Assembly (NCBI RefSeq): GCF_947648125.1
Contig: NZ_CANSMR010000013.1
Location: 1 to 64,000, forward strand
Length of the DNA: 64,000 bases
From: an uncultured Bradyrhizobium sp.
GTDB taxonomy: Bacteria; Pseudomonadota; Alphaproteobacteria; Rhizobiales; Xanthobacteraceae
Direction: 5' to 3'
Shown piece after piece: positions 54,642 through 63,569 of this stretch (the first letter of the stretch is position 1; each line of letters starts with the position of its first letter). Under the pieces are notes generated by a model. It did no database searches, was not told where the DNA came from, and was given only the letters and a program-made list of their open reading frames with translations. The position numbers and the translations under genes were made by a program.

Positions 54642-55253
54642 ATGTCAAGGGTTCGAACCAGACCGACACGGGACGACACCTGCGAGAAGCTGTTCGAGGC
54701 GGCGGCGCAGGTGTTCGAGGAACAGGGAATCGGCGGCGCCAGCATCGAGACGATTGCGGCCGCGGCGGGTTTCACCCGCGGCGCCTTCTATTCGAACTTC
54801 AAGAGCAAGGACGAGCTGATCTTCGCGATGCTCGAGGATCACGTCGAGCAATCGATCCGGCGCAATCTCGATTTGCTCGCCAAGCACAAGGACCTCGCCG
54901 ACTTCCTGGAGGCGTTGCGCACCGTGGACCGCAGCCGGCAGGATCCGCTCGGCCGCTCGCCTCTCCTGCATATGGAGATGATCCTGTTCGTGGCACGCGC
55001 CGAGAAGCGCAGGCCCGAACTCGCCAAGCGCTTGCGCGCACGGCGCAAGCTGATCGCCGACATCGTCGAGACCGCGCAGAAGAACAGCGGCAGGAACGCC
55101 AGACTCAATCCGGACTGGACCGGCGCGATCGTGCTGGCGCTGGAAGATGGTTTCCGCCTGCACCGCCTGATCGATCCGGAGACCACACCCGCCGACAGTT
55201 GTCTGCGCGCGATCACCGACCTGCAGCGGGCGATCGGCGTTTCATCCGCCTGA
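54642..55253 (+). CDS. TetR-family transcriptional regulator
   Basis: A 203-residue repressor. The helix-turn-helix spans IETIAAAAGFTRGAFYSNFKSKDELIF (two blocks), followed by the variable ligand domain. The C-terminal half resembles TetR_C_6-like domains. It is divergent from the P450 and convergent with the MFS gene, which ends four bases away, and a long palindrome overlaps its promoter. The inducer is probably the P450 substrate or product. Confidence 0.9.
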   Translation: MSRVRTRPTRDDTCEKLFEAAAQVFEEQGIGGASIETIAAAAGFTRGAFYSNFKSKDELIFAMLEDHVEQSIRRNLDLLAKHKDLADFLEALRTVDRSRQDPLGRSPLLHMEMILFVARAEKRRPELAKRLRARRKLIADIVETAQKNSGRNARLNPDWTGAIVLALEDGFRLHRLIDPETTPADSCLRAITDLQRAIGVSSA

Positions 55254-55257
55254 CGCG

Positions 55258-56550
55258 TCAGGCGGCGCTCGCGGCCTTGTGCATCTGTCCGGCGACGGCA
55301 CGGACCTTGCGGGGCGAAGCCTGCCAGATCGCGAATGCCGACAGCAGGCTGACGGTAATGCCGAGCAGGAACGCGCTGGTATAACTGCCCGAGAGATCGT
55401 AGAGCTGACCCGTGATCCACGGGCCCGCGGCTCCGCCGGCGAGCGCGGCCAGCATCACGGTGCCGAAAATGCTGCCGTAGTGCCTGCCCTGGAAGATCTC
55501 GAGCACCACCGGTCCCATCACGGATGTCAGGCCATAGCCGAGCGCGCCCTGGGTGAACACCATGAGATAGATCAGCGTCATGCTCGGCCAGTATTTCAAG
55601 GCGGCGAGCGCGGCAAAGCAGATCACGAAGCCCAAGCACGAGATCGCCCACACCCATTCCCGTCCGATTCGGTCGGAGAGATGCCCGAGCCATATCTGGC
55701 CGGGAATGCCGAGCAGGCTGACGACGCCAAGCGCCCAAACACCGACATTGGAGCTGAAACCGATGTCGAGCAGGAATTTGGTCTGGTGTACCTGCACGGC
55801 GTACCAGATGTACAGGCCGCAGAAATAGCCGATCGCGATCCACCAGAACCGCGCGGTGCGCAGCGCACGCGACAGCGTCCAGTCGGTGCCGGCCCACACA
55901 GGATCGACGATGTTCGATGCCGGCCTGGCCGACGTCGCCGTCGGCGCCGCATCGCCGTCCGGCTGCAGGCCGATGTCCTCCGGCTTCTTGTGCAGCAACA
56001 GGTTGATCGGCGCGAGCACGACCAGCACCACGATCCCCATCGCGGTACAAGCGGTGCGCCAGCCGGTGTGCTCGATCATGTGCTGCACCCATGGCAGCAA
56101 CGTCACCGAGCCGATGCCGACGCCGGCGAAGGCGAGCCCGATCGCCAGCCCGCGGCGGCGGAGAAACCAGTTCGGCACGAACAGCGATTGGCCGGAATAG
56201 CCGAGGCAGACGCTGCCGGCGCCGACCAGCACGCCGATGGTGAGATAGAGGTGCCAGGGCTGTGTGGTCAGCGGCGCCAGCAGCAGGCCGGAGCCCATCA
56301 AGAGCACACCAAGCTCCATCACCGCGCGCGGCCCGCCGCGGTCCATCAGCCGGCCGATCAGCGGGCTCGCGATCGCCGAGGCAACGAAGCCGAACGAGAA
56401 TGCGCCCGCGGTGACGCCGCGCTCCCAGCCGAATTCGGAGATGATCGGCGGATAGAACAGCGAGAATGCCGTCCGTGCGTTGACGCCGATCGCCATGGTG
56501 ACGAAGGTCACCGCGACGATGATCCAGCCGTAGAAGAAGGGAAGTCGCAT
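55258..56550 (-). CDS. Major facilitator superfamily transporter (oxalate/formate-antiporter-like)
   Basis: A 430-residue membrane protein with twelve helices. The start MRLPFFYGWIIVAVTFVTMA and the loop 2-3 motif GRLMDRGGPRAVMELGVLLM are typical of the OFA/monocarboxylate-like group. It carries a small carboxylate or related compound, direction unknown. Together with the P450 and TetR it makes a plausible degradative module. ATG 56550 is chosen at the conserved start. A broken copy of its N-terminus lies upstream at 56790-57002. Confidence 0.9.
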   Translation of the reverse strand: MRLPFFYGWIIVAVTFVTMAIGVNARTAFSLFYPPIISEFGWERGVTAGAFSFGFVASAIASPLIGRLMDRGGPRAVMELGVLLMGSGLLLAPLTTQPWHLYLTIGVLVGAGSVCLGYSGQSLFVPNWFLRRRGLAIGLAFAGVGIGSVTLLPWVQHMIEHTGWRTACTAMGIVVLVVLAPINLLLHKKPEDIGLQPDGDAAPTATSARPASNIVDPVWAGTDWTLSRALRTARFWWIAIGYFCGLYIWYAVQVHQTKFLLDIGFSSNVGVWALGVVSLLGIPGQIWLGHLSDRIGREWVWAISCLGFVICFAALAALKYWPSMTLIYLMVFTQGALGYGLTSVMGPVVLEIFQGRHYGSIFGTVMLAALAGGAAGPWITGQLYDLSGSYTSAFLLGITVSLLSAFAIWQASPRKVRAVAGQMHKAASAA

Positions 56551-56789
56551 GGGGGGCTTCGTTGCCAGGGTTGGAGGACGACTACCTGTTTCAGCCCGCG
56601 CCCGCTGACGGTCAAGTCCCACGGACCGACAAGGCGGCTTCAAGGGCCGGTATTCCACCAGCCCGCGTCAATTCGCTCAATCAACAGGCCAAATTGTGTG
56701 AAGCAATTCATAGACAATCAGGCCTGGCGCGGCAGACTTGCGCGCGATGTCAACCACCTCGGCCATGTCAGTGACCTTCTGTTATCTGC

Positions 56790-57002
56790 GGGACTTCCGA
56801 GTACGCTCCATCGGACGACTGGCAGCACCGGATCCGACGATGGTGGTCGCTCCAGCGGTAACGCCGCGCTCCCGGCTAATCTCGCCCCTGATCGGCGGGA
56901 AGAAAGGAGAACACCGCTCCCGCATTGACCCAGATCAATGGAGACAAGTTTCGCCGCGACGATGATCCAGCCATGAAGCCAAGGGACGCATTTGCGTTGC
57001 AT
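56790..57002 (-). pseudogene. Degraded 5' fragment of a second MFS transporter gene
   Basis: From an ATG at 57002 one frame reads HGWIIVAAKLVSIDLG, matching the first helix of the intact neighbour (YGWIIVAVTFVTMAIG). After a frame change it continues NAGAVFSF, and after another PPIRGEISRERGVTAGA, which matches PPIISEFGWERGVTAGA. At least two frameshifts and no later helices remain, so it is dead. The rest of the 700-base gap around it (56551-56789 and 57003-57251) shows no gene. Confidence 0.7.
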
Positions 57003-57251
57003 GTTCAAGGCGCGAATGCCTGCTTGGTCCGCACCGTATCCACTCGTCGGGCGGATCGCGATTGCGCGCCCACGGTCACCCCCTCAAAGGTTGCAAACAT
57101 CATACTGTACCAGCGCACTTGGTTGGCACAGCCCACCGGATGGACCCTTCCTTTATGATCTTGATGAAGATATCCTTTTCGCGTTGATGTCCTTTTCTTC
57201 GTGCCGGATTTTAGTCGCGTATCAGTAAAATTTTGCAGAAGTATCAATAAT

Positions 57252-59024
57252 ATGATGACCCCATCGGTCCCGGAAGTTCGCCGACGTCTCGCGGCAATCC
57301 TTGCGGCAGACGTGGTCGGGTATACGCGCCTGATGGAGGCGCACGAGGAAAACACCCATACCCGGCTGATGCGATTGCGCTCGGAAGTCCTCGACCCCGG
57401 CGTCACGGCGCAGAACGGCAGGATCGTCAAGAATACCGGCGACGGCTTCCTTGCGACATTCGATACCGCGCGCGATGCAACGCGGTGCGCTCTTTCGCTG
57501 CAAGAAGCCCTGGCCGTGAACACGGCCGCGATGCCCGCCGACGAGCGCATCAGCTTTCGCATCGGGCTGAATGCCGCGGACATCATCGTTGAAGAGGATG
57601 ACGTCTATGGCGAGGGCGTGAATATCGCCGCGCGCCTTCAGAACTATGCGCAAGCGGGCGGCGTCGTGGTGTCGGGAGCCGTTGCGGAGCAGATCGGCCA
57701 GGACCTGGACGTCAGCGTGATCGATCTTGGTGATCTGCATCTTCGCAACATGGGCCGGCCTGTCCGCGTGTATGCGCTCCACCGACCCATGCAGCCCGCG
57801 AAGCTGGTTGGCGAAGCCCCGGTGGGCTCGGAACCCCGCCCCTCGATTGCCGTGCTGCCGTTCCGCATGAACCTGGCCACGCCGGAAGAGGGCTATTTCG
57901 CCGATGGTGTCGTTGACGACATCATTCGCGGCCTGGCCGGGCTCAAGGAGCTTTTTGTCGTATCGCGCGGGTCCAGCCTTGGCTTCAGCGGCCGCAACGT
58001 CGACGTGCGCGAGATCGGACGTCGGCTCGGGGTTCGCTATGTCCTCTATGGCGGGATTCAGAGGACGGTGACCTCGGTCCGCATCGTGACCGAGCTCAGC
58101 GACGCCGAGTCGGGCGAAGTCATTCGTTCGGATTTGCACGAAGGCGACCTTGGCGAGCTGTTTGCGCTCCAAGATCGGATTGCCATCAATGTCGTAAGAC
58201 AAATCGCGCCGCAGGTTCGCGAGCGCGAACTGATGCGATCGATGCGCAAACATCCGGAGAACCTGACCGCCTACGACCTCGTGTTGCAGGCGCTCGATCT
58301 GCTGTACCGGATGGACTACGATTCCTTCTCCAAAGCGCGTGGCCTGCTCGAGCAAGCCATTTCATACGACCCTAATTTTTCGTTGGCCTATTCCTACGTC
58401 GCGCTGTGGTACGTGTTCCGGATCGGGGAAATCGGATCGCCGGATCCCGAGGGTGACGTCATCGCCGGCGCCAGATACGCCAAGGAGGCGATCGATCGAG
58501 GCGGTGACGATGCATTCGCGTTGGCGGTGTATGGTCACGTCCAATCATTCCTGCTGCACGACTTTCAAAGCGCAAGGATAGCCCTCGACCGCGCGATTGC
58601 CGCCGGCCCAAGTTCGGCCATGGCCTGGACCATGGCGAGCGCAACATCCGGCTTTCTCGGTGACGGCCCTGCCGCCCTGCACCAGGGTGAGCAGGGCGTC
58701 CGGCTCTCGCCGCTCGACGCGCGCTCGTTCTGGCACGAGGGATTGTTCGGCCAGGCTCACTACGTGAATGGCGATTATGAGCAGGCATTGGAGTGGGTGC
58801 GTGGCGCACTGAACCGCAACGGACTTATTCGCTTCAATCATCGCCTGCTGATCGTCACGCTCGGTGCCTTGGGCCGTCGTGAAGAAGCGGCGGAGGCGGC
58901 GCGCCGCTACCTGGAAATTCAACCTGGATTCCGCATTTCGTCCTACGCGCCACACTGCCCGTTTCGTGGCGATGCATTGGAAACCTGGCTCGGCCACCTG
59001 CGATCGGCGGGGCTTCCTGATTGA
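57252..59024 (+). CDS. Class III adenylate cyclase with TolB-like and TPR regions
   Basis: A 590-residue soluble protein. Residues about 10-175 are the cyclase domain: RRLAAILAADVVGYTRLME with the metal aspartate, GRIVKNTGDGFLATF with the second, and YGEGVNIAARLQ. Residues about 195-330 hold a TolB-like N-terminal domain (SIAVLPFRMN and GRRLGVRYVLYGGIQR). The last 240 residues are TPR-like repeats (DYDSFSKARGLLEQAISYDPN and others). This layout is greatly expanded in rhizobia and the input signals are unknown. It is followed by two genes on the same strand, 43 bases and then an overlap apart. Confidence 0.9.
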   Translation: MMTPSVPEVRRRLAAILAADVVGYTRLMEAHEENTHTRLMRLRSEVLDPGVTAQNGRIVKNTGDGFLATFDTARDATRCALSLQEALAVNTAAMPADERISFRIGLNAADIIVEEDDVYGEGVNIAARLQNYAQAGGVVVSGAVAEQIGQDLDVSVIDLGDLHLRNMGRPVRVYALHRPMQPAKLVGEAPVGSEPRPSIAVLPFRMNLATPEEGYFADGVVDDIIRGLAGLKELFVVSRGSSLGFSGRNVDVREIGRRLGVRYVLYGGIQRTVTSVRIVTELSDAESGEVIRSDLHEGDLGELFALQDRIAINVVRQIAPQVRERELMRSMRKHPENLTAYDLVLQALDLLYRMDYDSFSKARGLLEQAISYDPNFSLAYSYVALWYVFRIGEIGSPDPEGDVIAGARYAKEAIDRGGDDAFALAVYGHVQSFLLHDFQSARIALDRAIAAGPSSAMAWTMASATSGFLGDGPAALHQGEQGVRLSPLDARSFWHEGLFGQAHYVNGDYEQALEWVRGALNRNGLIRFNHRLLIVTLGALGRREEAAEAARRYLEIQPGFRISSYAPHCPFRGDALETWLGHLRSAGLPD

Positions 59025-59067
59025 CTGCTATTGCTGACGACAACTGCCGACAGAGGGAGAGACGTCA

Positions 59068-59949
59068 ATGACAGGCAACACGGGTAACACGGGCAATACC
59101 GGAAACACCGGCAATACGGGAAACACCGGCAACGTCGGAGGGGGTGGTTGGTTTATCTCAGACCGCGTCGACTTGCCGTTCGTCACGAGGCTCGACCCCT
59201 CGGGCACCAACGAGCTGAGCACCCTGCGGCGGACGCCGCCGGCGCATTTCGGCAGCCGGCAATGGTCTGCAGAATGGTATGCGTGGCGTGTCCTGCATCA
59301 GTTCGTCGCCAATGCCCCCGGCTGGGCAGCGACCGTCGACGCCGACGCTACCCTCACGCAGATTCGGGCCGACCTGGTCGCCGGCTATGCCGCCCAGATC
59401 GACAACCTCGTGCTCGCCGCGCGGGATGAGCGGCCGGATGCCATGGGCCTGATCCTCTCGCAGGACGTTGAATTCTTCACGGATTTTCTGGCCGTGCTGA
59501 CCGCCAGGCCCGGCTCGCATACGCAAACCTGGCGCCTGTTGAATATCGCGAGTTTGATTGGGTCCTTTGCGGCATTGTATTTCAAGGACAGATACGATTT
59601 GCCTCGGCCGTCGCAGATTTGCCCCGCATTGCTGCCGCCGATCCAGGTCCCCGGTCACTCATCCTGGCCAAGCGGGCATTCCACCCAGGCGCATTTCATG
59701 AAGAACTGTATGCTTCGGGTGTTCGCTGCGACGGCGATGTCCGCGGCCGACCAGGCCGTCTGGAAATCCGACCTGTCGATCCTGGCGGATTCGATCGCCC
59801 GAAACCGCGAGATTGCCGGCGTGCATTATCCGAAGGATTCGGAAGGCGGCGCCAGAATCGCGGATCTGCTGGACACCGTCATTCTGACACCAAACGTCGT
59901 GCCGATGTTTGACGCCGCAATCGCGGCTGCCGCAGGCGAATGGCAATGA
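59068..59949 (+). CDS. PAP2/vanadium-haloperoxidase-fold protein with TGN-repeat N-terminus
   Basis: A 293-residue protein. Seven TGN triplets (residues 2-22) and a GGGG linker precede a helical domain. The phosphatase/haloperoxidase motifs are all there: Lys173 and Arg180 in KDRYDLPRPS, His204 in PSGHS, and Arg247, His253 and Asp257 in RNREIAGVHYPKD. It may hydrolyse a phosphate ester or, with vanadate, oxidise halide; sequence alone cannot decide. There is no signal peptide or membrane segment. GGGAGA lies before the ATG. It overlaps the eqolisin gene. Confidence 0.88.
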   Translation: MTGNTGNTGNTGNTGNTGNTGNVGGGGWFISDRVDLPFVTRLDPSGTNELSTLRRTPPAHFGSRQWSAEWYAWRVLHQFVANAPGWAATVDADATLTQIRADLVAGYAAQIDNLVLAARDERPDAMGLILSQDVEFFTDFLAVLTARPGSHTQTWRLLNIASLIGSFAALYFKDRYDLPRPSQICPALLPPIQVPGHSSWPSGHSTQAHFMKNCMLRVFAATAMSAADQAVWKSDLSILADSIARNREIAGVHYPKDSEGGARIADLLDTVILTPNVVPMFDAAIAAAAGEWQ

Positions 59950-60983
59950 GCACCCGGGACGGGCGGAGCCCCACATACGACACCGAAGGCCTGAGGAAGG
60001 TCATCAGGGATTCGACAACCAGCGTGCTTCCTCCCACTGGATTCCGCACGATGGTCGCGTCGCAAGACGAGTTGAAGGCGCTCGGTTTTCCAAGACGACC
60101 GGACCCGGTGCTGCAGCCGGCCGAGTACGCATTCTGGCAGAAGATGTTTGGTCCGACGGTGGCGTTCGAGGCGTTCGATTTCCACGTGCTTTCCCCCGTC
60201 ACGGCGGGCCTGCGCCGATCGCTCGACCAATCGCCGCGGCGGGAAAGCAGCCTCAACTGGTCCGGCGCCTACATAATGCCGAGGGATGGCACCGTATTCT
60301 CGTCGATCTGGGGGAAGTTTCAGGTGCCGACGCCAACCCAGCCGGCGAGCGGCCGCGCCAGCGAGACATATCACAGTTCGACGTGGATCGGCTTTGATGG
60401 ACAACGTCGGTATTACAGATCGACGCTGCCGCAGATCGGCACCGCGCAGAACATCGACCCCGCCACGGGCGCGGGCAGCCCGACGACCTCGTTCTTCGCG
60501 TGGTGGCAATGGTGGGTAAGGGGCGATCCGGCCCAGGCGCATCCCATCACGCTCGTGTCGCCGAAGATTCATGCCGGCGATCTGATCATGTGCCTCATGC
60601 AGGTGGCGCCCGATCGCACCGGCGTGTCGTTCGTGATCACGAACCTCACGACCAGTCGCTCCGTGCAGTTCTTTCAAACCGCACCCATGACCCAGCTGGG
60701 GCAACCCTTCAAGATTCCCGGCGCGACGGCGGAATGGGTGATGGAGCGGTCGGCTCTCCCGGGAAATCCAACCCCGCTGCAGCTCCCGGACTACGGCACC
60801 GTGGTCTTCCACGACTGCGGCGCGTCGGCAATCAACATGGATACCGGAGCGATGGTCGAGCGCAATCTCTCCGGCGCGAAGCTCATCGACATGTACGTCG
60901 TGAAGGAGGGCCCGGAAAGGACCGAGAAGCCCTCGATTGCGAAACCGATCGATCCGACGGAGTTTCTCACCTACTTCCGCTAG
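59940..60983 (+). CDS. Peptidase G1 (eqolisin) family glutamic endopeptidase
   Basis: A 347-residue protein. The eqolisin domain begins at NWSGAYI (106-112), and contains SSTWIGFDG, then LPQIGTAQ giving the catalytic Gln165, FFAWWQWW, and AEWVMERS giving the catalytic Glu265. G1 proteases are acid endopeptidases, best known from fungi and found in some bacteria. The first 100 residues could be a propeptide; there is no signal peptide. The start is ATG 59940 or ATG 59946; both overlap the previous gene, so translation is coupled to the haloperoxidase-fold gene. Confidence 0.85.
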   Translation: MAMSTRDGRSPTYDTEGLRKVIRDSTTSVLPPTGFRTMVASQDELKALGFPRRPDPVLQPAEYAFWQKMFGPTVAFEAFDFHVLSPVTAGLRRSLDQSPRRESSLNWSGAYIMPRDGTVFSSIWGKFQVPTPTQPASGRASETYHSSTWIGFDGQRRYYRSTLPQIGTAQNIDPATGAGSPTTSFFAWWQWWVRGDPAQAHPITLVSPKIHAGDLIMCLMQVAPDRTGVSFVITNLTTSRSVQFFQTAPMTQLGQPFKIPGATAEWVMERSALPGNPTPLQLPDYGTVVFHDCGASAINMDTGAMVERNLSGAKLIDMYVVKEGPERTEKPSIAKPIDPTEFLTYFR

Positions 60984-61042
60984 CGCGCGTTCGACAGCAC
61001 TCTGGCTACGAGACTCGGCACTGACGAAATTGGAACGGCGCC

Positions 61043-61786
61043 CTACGCCAGGGCGTGGCTTTCATGGCCGAAATAGGCGCGCTCGAGCCGATGGGCGAGG
61101 TCGCTCTCGCCGGTCACGGCCTCCAGCGCGATCGTTCCCTGCACCAGCGCGTAGACGCGATCGGCGCAGGCCAGCGCCTTCTCGAGCAGCTGCTCGACCA
61201 GCAACACCGAGGTTCCCTGCTCGCGCAGCCGCCCGATGACGTTGAGGACGCGATCGACCAGCACCGGCGACAGTCCCGCGGATGGCTCGTCGAGCATCAA
61301 CAGCCGCGGCCGGCGGACCAGGCCCTGCGCCACCGTCAACATCTGCTGCTGCCCGCCCGAGAGTGCGCCGCCGCGCTCATGCCGCTTCTCGGCGATCTCG
61401 GGAAAGAATGACAATGCTTCCTCGATGCGCGCGGCGCGTTCGGCGCGCCGCAGATCATAGCCGGCGAGCAGCAGATTGTCGGTGACGGAGATCTGCGTGA
61501 ACACGCGATGACCCTCGATCACATGCACGAGCCCGGCGCGTGCGGCATCGCGCGGCGTGGCGTTGGTCATGTCGCGACCGCCGAACCGCACTTGCCCGGC
61601 ACTGACGGGCAACAGACCCGACATCGCGCGCAGCAGCGTGGTCTTGCCGGCGCCGTTCGGACCGAGCAATGCGACGACCTCGCCGGCGGCGATCGTCACG
61701 TCGATGCCGTGCAGCACGCGGATCTTGCCGTAGCCGGACTCCAGCCCGCTCACGTTGAGCAGAGGTTCAGCCGCCGAGGTAAGCAC
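61043..61786 (-). CDS. Branched-chain-type ABC transporter ATP-binding protein (LivF-like)
   Basis: A 247-residue ATPase. Walker A is GPNGAGKTTLLRAMSG, the signature LSGGQQQMLTVAQGL and Walker B LLMLDEPSAGLSPVLVDRV. It starts 20 bases inside the previous gene, so the two are tightly linked. It pairs with the ATPase domain of the LivM-LivG fusion. The periplasmic binding protein is not in the window. Confidence 0.93.
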   Translation of the reverse strand: MLTSAAEPLLNVSGLESGYGKIRVLHGIDVTIAAGEVVALLGPNGAGKTTLLRAMSGLLPVSAGQVRFGGRDMTNATPRDAARAGLVHVIEGHRVFTQISVTDNLLLAGYDLRRAERAARIEEALSFFPEIAEKRHERGGALSGGQQQMLTVAQGLVRRPRLLMLDEPSAGLSPVLVDRVLNVIGRLREQGTSVLLVEQLLEKALACADRVYALVQGTIALEAVTGESDLAHRLERAYFGHESHALA

Positions 61787-63569
61787 TGACGACCTCCTTG
61801 TGGACGCGGATCTCCGCCGGCGTTCCCGCCGCCAGCGTGCGGCCGAGATTGAGCACGGTGACCTGGTGGCAGATGTCGAAGATCAGGTCGGCATGATGCT
61901 CGACCAGCAGTACACCGGTGCCGCGGCCGCAGATCGCCTTGATCAGGCTCGCCAGCCGCTCGATCTCGTCGTTGGAGAGGCCAGCCGCGGGCTCATCGAG
62001 CAGCAGGAAATCCGGATCGAGCATCATGGCGCGTGCGATCTCGATGAAGCGCAGCTCGCTGTGCTGCAGGCGGTCGGCGCGCACATCGGCGAGCGCCTCC
62101 AACCCGACCACGCCGAGCAGCGCCCGCGCCTTGGCGGCAAGCAGACGTTCGTCCGCAGCGTTGCGCGGCAGTGCGAGCATCGCCTCGACGAAGTTCGCCC
62201 TGCCCTCGATCGAGCCGCCAATCATGACGTTCTCCAGCACCGAGGCTTCCCCGATCACGCGCGGCGTCTGGAAGGTGCGCGCGATGCCGCTGATCGCCCG
62301 CAGCACGGGCTGGCCGGCCGGCAACGCCGCATCGCCCAGCGTCATGGTGCCGGCCTTCGCGGCGTAGTACCCGGAGATCACGTTCAGCGTGGTGGTCTTG
62401 CCGCTGCCGTTCGGTCCGATCAGCCCATGGATCTGGCCAGGCGCAACATCGAGGTCGAGGCCGTCGATCGCCTTCACATTGCCGAAGCTCAGCGCGATGC
62501 CGCGCAACTGCAGCGTCTTGCCACCGTCGCGCCGGCGCACGATGTCGGCGAGCGCCGCCGGGCGCGGAACGATGGCGCGGTTGCTGGCGAGCGGACGGCG
62601 GTTGCGGAAATCGAGCAGCGCCGCGATGCCGCCGGGCATCACCAGCACGATCAGCAGCAGCAGCACCGCGTAGAGGAAGGTCGACCACGCCGCGAGCGGC
62701 GCCGCGATCTCCGGCAGGATGGTCAGGATGATGGTACCGAGCATCGGCCCGAGGATCGAGCCGCGGCCGCCGATCAGGATCGCGATGAAGAACAGCACCG
62801 AGAGATCGAAGGTGAAGGCGTCCGGCGTGATGTAGGTCTGTAGCGTCGCGAACAATCCGCCGGCGATCGCCGCCAGCGCCCCGGCGAACAGGAAGATCGC
62901 GATCAGCATCTTCGGCTTGGAGATGCCGCTGGCTTCGGCCGCGACCTCGGCGTCGCGCACCGCGATCAGCGCACGGCCGAAGCGGCTGCGCGCGACGTTG
63001 GCGCTCATCCATGTGGTGAACGCGGCAAACGCGATGCAGAGGCCGTAGAAACCCCACGGCGTGTTGAATGGCGCCGGGAATTCCGGACCGGCAATGCCGA
63101 TGCCGCCGCCGGTTACGCTCTGCCAGGCCAGCGCGATCTGGGTCACGATGGTCGCAAAGCCCAAGGTCGACATCGCGAAATAGAAGGTGCGCAGGCGCAA
63201 GGCCGGCAGGCCGACGATCACGCCGAAGATCGCGCCGATGAGGCCCGCGACCGGCAAGGCGGCGAATACCGGAATAGCCGGCATCACGTTGCCGGCGACC
63301 AGCACGCTGGTCGTGTAGGCGCCGAGCGTCAGCAGCGCGACATAACCGATCGCGAGATGCCCCGCGAAGCCGACGACGAGATTGAGGCCGGACACCAGCA
63401 CCCAGTAGATCGCGGCGCGGGTGCCGATCAACACCCAATAGTCGTTGCTGACGAAGGGCAGCAGCACCGCCGCGACCAAGATACCGATGAACGGCAGGAT
63501 GTGCGGCAGCGCCGCGCGCCATGCGCCGCCGTCGGTTCGGGGCGAAGTGGCTGCGACCGAGGTCATCAC
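61767..63569 (-). CDS. LivM permease fused to LivG ATP-binding domain
   Basis: A 600-residue fusion. Residues 1-310 are a LivM permease with about nine helices and the EAA-like loop SRFGRALIAVRDAEVAAEASGI. After a linker, residues about 350-600 are a LivG ATPase: GPNGSGKTTTLNVISGYY (Walker A), FLLLDEPAAGLSNDEIERL (Walker B). The signature reads LQHSELRFIEIARAM, lacking the glycines of LSGGQ. GCATC-rich start region: ATG 63569 overlaps the permease stop by four bases. Fusions of this kind are common in bradyrhizobial aromatic-acid importers. Confidence 0.92.
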   Translation of the reverse strand: MMTSVAATSPRTDGGAWRAALPHILPFIGILVAAVLLPFVSNDYWVLIGTRAAIYWVLVSGLNLVVGFAGHLAIGYVALLTLGAYTTSVLVAGNVMPAIPVFAALPVAGLIGAIFGVIVGLPALRLRTFYFAMSTLGFATIVTQIALAWQSVTGGGIGIAGPEFPAPFNTPWGFYGLCIAFAAFTTWMSANVARSRFGRALIAVRDAEVAAEASGISKPKMLIAIFLFAGALAAIAGGLFATLQTYITPDAFTFDLSVLFFIAILIGGRGSILGPMLGTIILTILPEIAAPLAAWSTFLYAVLLLLIVLVMPGGIAALLDFRNRRPLASNRAIVPRPAALADIVRRRDGGKTLQLRGIALSFGNVKAIDGLDLDVAPGQIHGLIGPNGSGKTTTLNVISGYYAAKAGTMTLGDAALPAGQPVLRAISGIARTFQTPRVIGEASVLENVMIGGSIEGRANFVEAMLALPRNAADERLLAAKARALLGVVGLEALADVRADRLQHSELRFIEIARAMMLDPDFLLLDEPAAGLSNDEIERLASLIKAICGRGTGVLLVEHHADLIFDICHQVTVLNLGRTLAAGTPAEIRVHKEVVSAYLGG

